Positions 59,960 to 64,000 of a stretch of DNA of 64,000 bases are shown here, piece by piece. This DNA comes from Apiosordaria backusii. Its lineage: Eukaryota > Ascomycota > Sordariomycetes > Sordariales > Lasiosphaeriaceae. The notes below the pieces were generated by a model, which searched no databases, was not told the DNA's origin, and saw only the letters and a list, made by a program, of their open reading frames with translations. Where the stretch lies: NCBI GenBank assembly GCA_030549205.1, contig JAUKTV010000003.1, positions 372,001 to 436,000 of the forward strand, read 5' to 3'. Made by a program: the position numbers and the translations under genes. The first letter of the stretch is position 1; every line of letters starts with the position of its first letter.

Positions 59960-62647
59960 AGAGAACGATGGATGGAGCGAAGAAGAATGCAGAAGATCTC
60001 GTGGCCCAGCATATTCTTCCCAACTGCCCGTACCATCTCTCGTTGTTCCACGATCGCCAGTACCCCAAGGCTGAGGAGTGGTGGTTTAACGGCCCCAGCG
60101 CTCGCCTGCAGTACCAGAGCTTCGTATCCGATGCGGACCGGGGGTTTTTGTATACTGTACCACCGTGGGTTGTTATCAAGGAGGAACAGACCGCTCAGAT
60201 GCCGCCCAAACCGGTCACCAGGGTGGGCGAGGTGAAGAAGAAGATGTCGCTTGCCGAGGCTTTGAAGAGGAGGCAGTCGCCGCAGTCGCCGATGGGCAAT
60301 AGTAATAATAATGAGACGCCGAGCAAGACGGAGAGTCGGACGACAAATGGGGGGAGTGTTCACAAGCCGCCACCACCACCGCCATCACGGGAGAGGGATG
60401 TTGTGGCGAAGAAGGAGACCGTGAAGCCGGTGGAGAGGTCGGATGTGCGCAGACTGGCCTCTAGAACGGACTCCCGGCCGGAATCCCGGGCGGAGAGGCC
60501 GCGGTCAGAGTTGAACGGGGATAGGTATGAAATGTGGGATGGGTGGTTGTTGTGGGCAATGCTAACAAAGACACAGAAATAAACACCCTCCACCGCGATC
60601 ACAGCCCGAACCCGAGAGCAGGAAACGAGTCGCAGATACCGATTCGAGCTTACCCCCGCAAAAGCGACCTCGAAGCGAGCAAGTCAGCAGCACCTCGAAG
60701 CTTGACCGTGAATATGGGCGGCAACCAAAACCGGAGCCACCGCGGGGTCGCGATAGGGGGCCTGAGAGGACACAAAGAGATCGAGACACAAAGAATGATT
60801 CACTGCATCCGACGACCAATGGCTTGGCGCCTGCGTCAACAGACAGGGACAGAGAAAACACTGCGTCTCCGAGATCAACAATACAAGTCAATGGGTCGAG
60901 AGTCTGGTCGGATAGTGGCAGATCAACCCCTCGAAAATCAGAGGCATTGACAAAATCGTCTCTGCCTGAATTATTATCACCACTTCACCCGTATCTGGAG
61001 GCCGAGCTCGAGGAGCAGAGGCCGAGGAGAAAGCTGGCGGACAAGGCGCCACCGCGATCACAAAAGGCCGACGGGCCACCGCCGGCAAAGAAGAGAAAAC
61101 CGCCGGTAATACCAGAGCTTTTGTCTCCTACGTTACCTGCGATTGTCGAGGAGGCCTTGGTGCAGAGCAATCACACGCCATCCAAGAGTCGGTCAGGGAG
61201 TCAAGCGTCAGAGTCATCTCCCAGCAGCGCGAGAAAGACGATCATCGCCGCCCCTCTGGTATCTCTTCCCCCACCAGCAGCCGAGGAGAAACCTTTGCGA
61301 CCAAGCAGGATCGTAACCCTCAAGCTGAAAAAGGCCAACGCGAAGCGGGCCAAGGACTTGTTGAGTCTACCCTCCAAATCAGCAAAGGATGCCCTTAAGA
61401 AGGAGCGGTCCATCAGCGTTGAAGCAGCTCCCCCACCACCAGCGAGGAAACGTCCCCGTCCGGCGACGGACGAGCCTGACCCCCCCCCACCACCAGCAGC
61501 GGCGATACCCGCTCAGAAATCACGACCGATCAAAGCGGAACTAATGAAGAACAACAATACCAACAGCCCTTCCACCCCGTTGAGGTTACCTCAGAATAAT
61601 AACTCCCAGCCTACGCCGCTACGGCCAAATTCGACGACTCCATTGAAACACAGCATCACTGCCGCCGCCGGGGCGGAGATTCCCGCCCGCCCACCGACAA
61701 GAGATGTCCCGCTTGATCCGAGGACAATAGCGCAGATTGAGCACCACAAGTCGTTGCATAATGAATACGTGAGGCTCGGGTCGAAAATCAAGCACACCCG
61801 CGATGATTTGACCCGGTCGACAGGCGGCAACCCCAGTCCCGCGGATGAGAAGCGGCTGTCGGCTCTGCACCTGGAGATGGTGCTCACGTACTTTTTGGCG
61901 TTTCACTCGTTGAATATTTCTCGGACGCTGGCGGGTAAACCGGGGGAGGTGCAGATGTGGGATTCGCTGCTGCCGCACTTTAACGAGTTGAGGAATCGGC
62001 AGGGGGTGAAGCAGAGTCGGGTGTTGAGGGCGCTGGCGGCGCAGCTGCATGTGAGCTGTGTGGAGCAGATTGTTTCGGCGTATTTTACGCTGGATGAGGG
62101 GCAGGCGGGGGGTGGTTTAGACGGGTTGGGGTTATGGCTGGGAGGAGGGGGGGATGTGGAGTGAGGTGGAGGGGTTGGTGGGGATGGTGGAGGAGAGGGA
62201 GTTGAGGATGAGGGTGGGGGGTGGGGAATGGGGATGGGGATGGGGGTGGAGGAGGTTGTGAGGGAGGCGCTGGGGGTGATGAGACGGTGGGCGAGTGGGG
62301 AAGGGGTTAAGTGGGAGGCGGTGGTTGGTGTGAATGGTTTTAGGGAGGGGGATAGGGGGAAGGATGGTGGGAGGGGTGATGGGAGGGATAGAGATGGGGG
62401 GAGAGAACGGGATAGGGACCGGGAAGGACAGGGGAGGGATAGAGGTGGTGGTGGTGGGAGAGATCGTGAGAGGGATGGACCACCACGAGAGAGGGACAGG
62501 GACAGAGACAGAGATGGGCCCCCGCCGCCAAGAGAGCGGGATAGAGATCGGGGTCGGGACTCTGAGCGTGGAGGAGGAGGGGGGGCAGAGTTGTCTGATA
62601 CTGCCCTTCCTATCCTTTTTCCCTCCTTTTATCGAGTGATATGTTGA
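59956..62647 (+). CDS. Unrecognised nuclear-type protein, two apparent frameshifts near the 3' end
   Basis: Exon 1 is 59956-60524. The intron is 60525-60576 (52 nt; GTATGA donor, GCTAAC branch, ACACAG acceptor). Exon 2 starts at 60577. The N-terminal 80 residues look like a small folded domain (CPYHLSLFHDRQYP, EWWFNGPSARLQYQSF, GFLYTVPPWVVI). A long Pro/Ser/Lys-rich disordered region with KKRKPP-type basic signals follows. A helical C-terminal domain comes next (EHHKSLHNEYVRLGSKIKH, LHLEMVLTYFLAFHSLN, VLRALAAQLHVSCVEQIV). As printed, the frame stops at 62162-62164. A gene-like helix (WSEVEGLVGMVEERE) continues in a second frame after the G7 run at 62147-62153, and VVREALGVMRRW in a third after the G6 run at 62216-62221, leading into an Arg/Asp/Glu-rich tail that ends at 62647. 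Two compensating homopolymer errors would give about 879 residues. Its function is unknown. Confidence 0.7.
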
Positions 62648-64000
62648 GCATGTTTGTTGGAGTTATTCTGTCTTGTTTTTTTTCGTTGTACATCTATCAT
62701 ATTTAGCGGGGATACCACACAGTGCACACACACACACAAACGGGAATCAAATCAATCAGGCAAATCTTTTTTTTTTTTTGGGAAATTGGGGGGAATGGAA
62801 GGGGGAAACAGGGGAACAAATGTATGGTGTTTGGTGTGTCTTCAGGCACGGTAGTTAGGTAAGGTAGCGACGTAGCTTTGTTTAAATACTGGTTGGTGTA
62901 AAAATGGGAAAATAACGAATGTGTTAAGGGTAAGGTAGTTGAGGAGGTAGAGTAAAGTAGTATTTAGTTTGGTTGGTTGGTGGTGAAGAAGGGAATGGGA
63001 ATGGATGTTTGTTGATGTTGATGTAGTTTTGTTGTTGATATTGGAGGATGATGGTGGATTTGGAGTGGTGGGGTGGTTCCTTTTGTCGAGGGACAGGGCT
63101 GGATAGAGGAGTGGAAAGAGGTGGGATGGGTTGGTTGAGGAGGGTTGAGGGGATATGAGGTAGGTATGGATGGGGGTTGATACCAATAACTTGTGGGATG
63201 TATGTAGCGCGGGGGGAAGTGATGTAAATGATGCCTACTTGGTTAAATACGACGAAATTTGAAAGCAAGTTGAAGATTGACAGTGATTACTTGCAGGTAG
63301 GTGTACATGGTGATGGCGGTGGTGGTGGTGGTGGTGATATACCCCTTTGATGGGTGTGGTAGGTATGGTATCTTTTGACCAAGGGTGCAGTACCCGTGAT
63401 GGACGCCCTTTGCTCTTCTGTCAAGGGGTAAATATTTGAGATAGTTAATGATGGATGAAAAAGGTAGGGGGGGGAGGGGGGGGTGTTGAAGGGTTTACTG
63501 CATGCGTACATTTTCTTCCGAGGAGCAATATCAAGGCTGATTTGAGGGACTGTGATTGTTTTTTTAAGTCGTCTGTGTATTAAATTGTAAATGTATGGTA
63601 TGTTGTGATCTTTCTGGGTGTTGACTATGGCCTGATGGTTTTGACACGGCGTTCTGGCGCCTGTATTAAATTTGACTGGTGGTTTGTAGTCTTGCTGTGA
63701 GTTCAAATGAAAGATCTGACGATCTTGACGGGTAATGGTACAATGTGATGGATAAAGTAGAATACATGAACTGCTACTGTTCTTCAGGGATCATTTCTCT
63801 CGTATGTTGCTTACATCAAAATTGTCACTCTACCTCACCCCCCCACATCAGTCCCACATCACTCTCATCATATCATGCTTTCACATTCACACACGCAAAA
63901 AAGAAAAAAAGAATATAGATCAACGTTTCTTTTTAAGTTCTCTTCCTCCTGAGCAGAGAGCAGAGAGCAGAGATAACCTCCAACTGCAACTTCTGAAGTA
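62648..64000. other. Intergenic to the window end
   Basis: About 1350 bases of 3' flank, AT- and GT-rich, with GGTAAGGTAG words (62850-62940), a T-run near 62767-62779 and a GGT repeat near 63315-63330. No coding signal is seen. Confidence 0.45.

Overview
This window is nuclear DNA of a filamentous ascomycete, most likely a Sordariomycete close to Sordariales (inference). The signs are many short introns (about 48-120 nt) with GTAAGT/GTATGT-like donors and CTAAC-type branch points, fungal Zn2Cys6 and CE1 esterase genes, a Su(z)12-type Polycomb gene, and an ATP synthase beta N-terminus of the Neurospora type (recalled, not searched). There is no operon structure, and genes lie on both strands.

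Layout: 1-3390 (+) AAA ATPase cut by the window edge; 4193-6105 (-) SF3B2/Cus1; 6816-8708 (+) Sly41-like transporter; 9390-10983 (-) ORC5; 11835-13481 (+) Zn2Cys6 factor; 14135-15764 (-) secreted CE1 esterase; 16450-18611 (-) ATP synthase beta; 19316-21707 (-) glycogen branching enzyme; 22692-24552 (+) mitochondrial ClpX; 25137-26418 (+) CIAO1-like WD40 protein; about 26585-26729 a possible Pol III RNA; 27089-29089 (-) TFIIH Tfb1; 30142-33338 (+) 2-oxoglutarate dehydrogenase E1; a 3 kb repeat-bearing gap; 36302-38771 (-) Su(z)12-like protein; a 4.2 kb gene-poor gap; 43524-45842 (-) acidic LRR-like protein; 46384-47664 (-) UFD1; 48215-49690 (+) Lin1/CD2BP2; 49999-51593 (-) RVB2; about 51800-52674 (+) a spliced C-terminal half of argininosuccinate synthase; 53390-53980 a MITE-like element; 54875-57290 (+) Arg-Asp-repeat coiled-coil protein; 59956-62647 (+) unrecognised nuclear-type protein.

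Most genes are housekeeping: splicing (SF3B2, Lin1), replication licensing (ORC5), transcription and chromatin (Tfb1, Su(z)12, RVB2), Fe-S assembly (CIAO1), protein turnover (UFD1, ClpX, AAA), and mitochondrial energy metabolism (ATP2, KGD1). They are not a pathway cluster, and I found no convincing new multi-gene system.

The most useful observations are these. (1) Five otherwise intact conserved or long genes each carry apparent frameshifts, all in runs of six or seven G or C, which points to sequence error more than gene decay. (2) The Su(z)12-like gene ends in a PHD-type zinc finger that is visible only when such a lesion is allowed for. (3) An argininosuccinate synthase fragment lacks its ATP-binding half but keeps all its splice sites. 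(4) There is a 591-bp element with 99-bp inverted repeats flanked by TA. (5) Several genes have very small coding exons (3, 9, 11, 15, 22 and 24 nt), and one intron is GC-AG.
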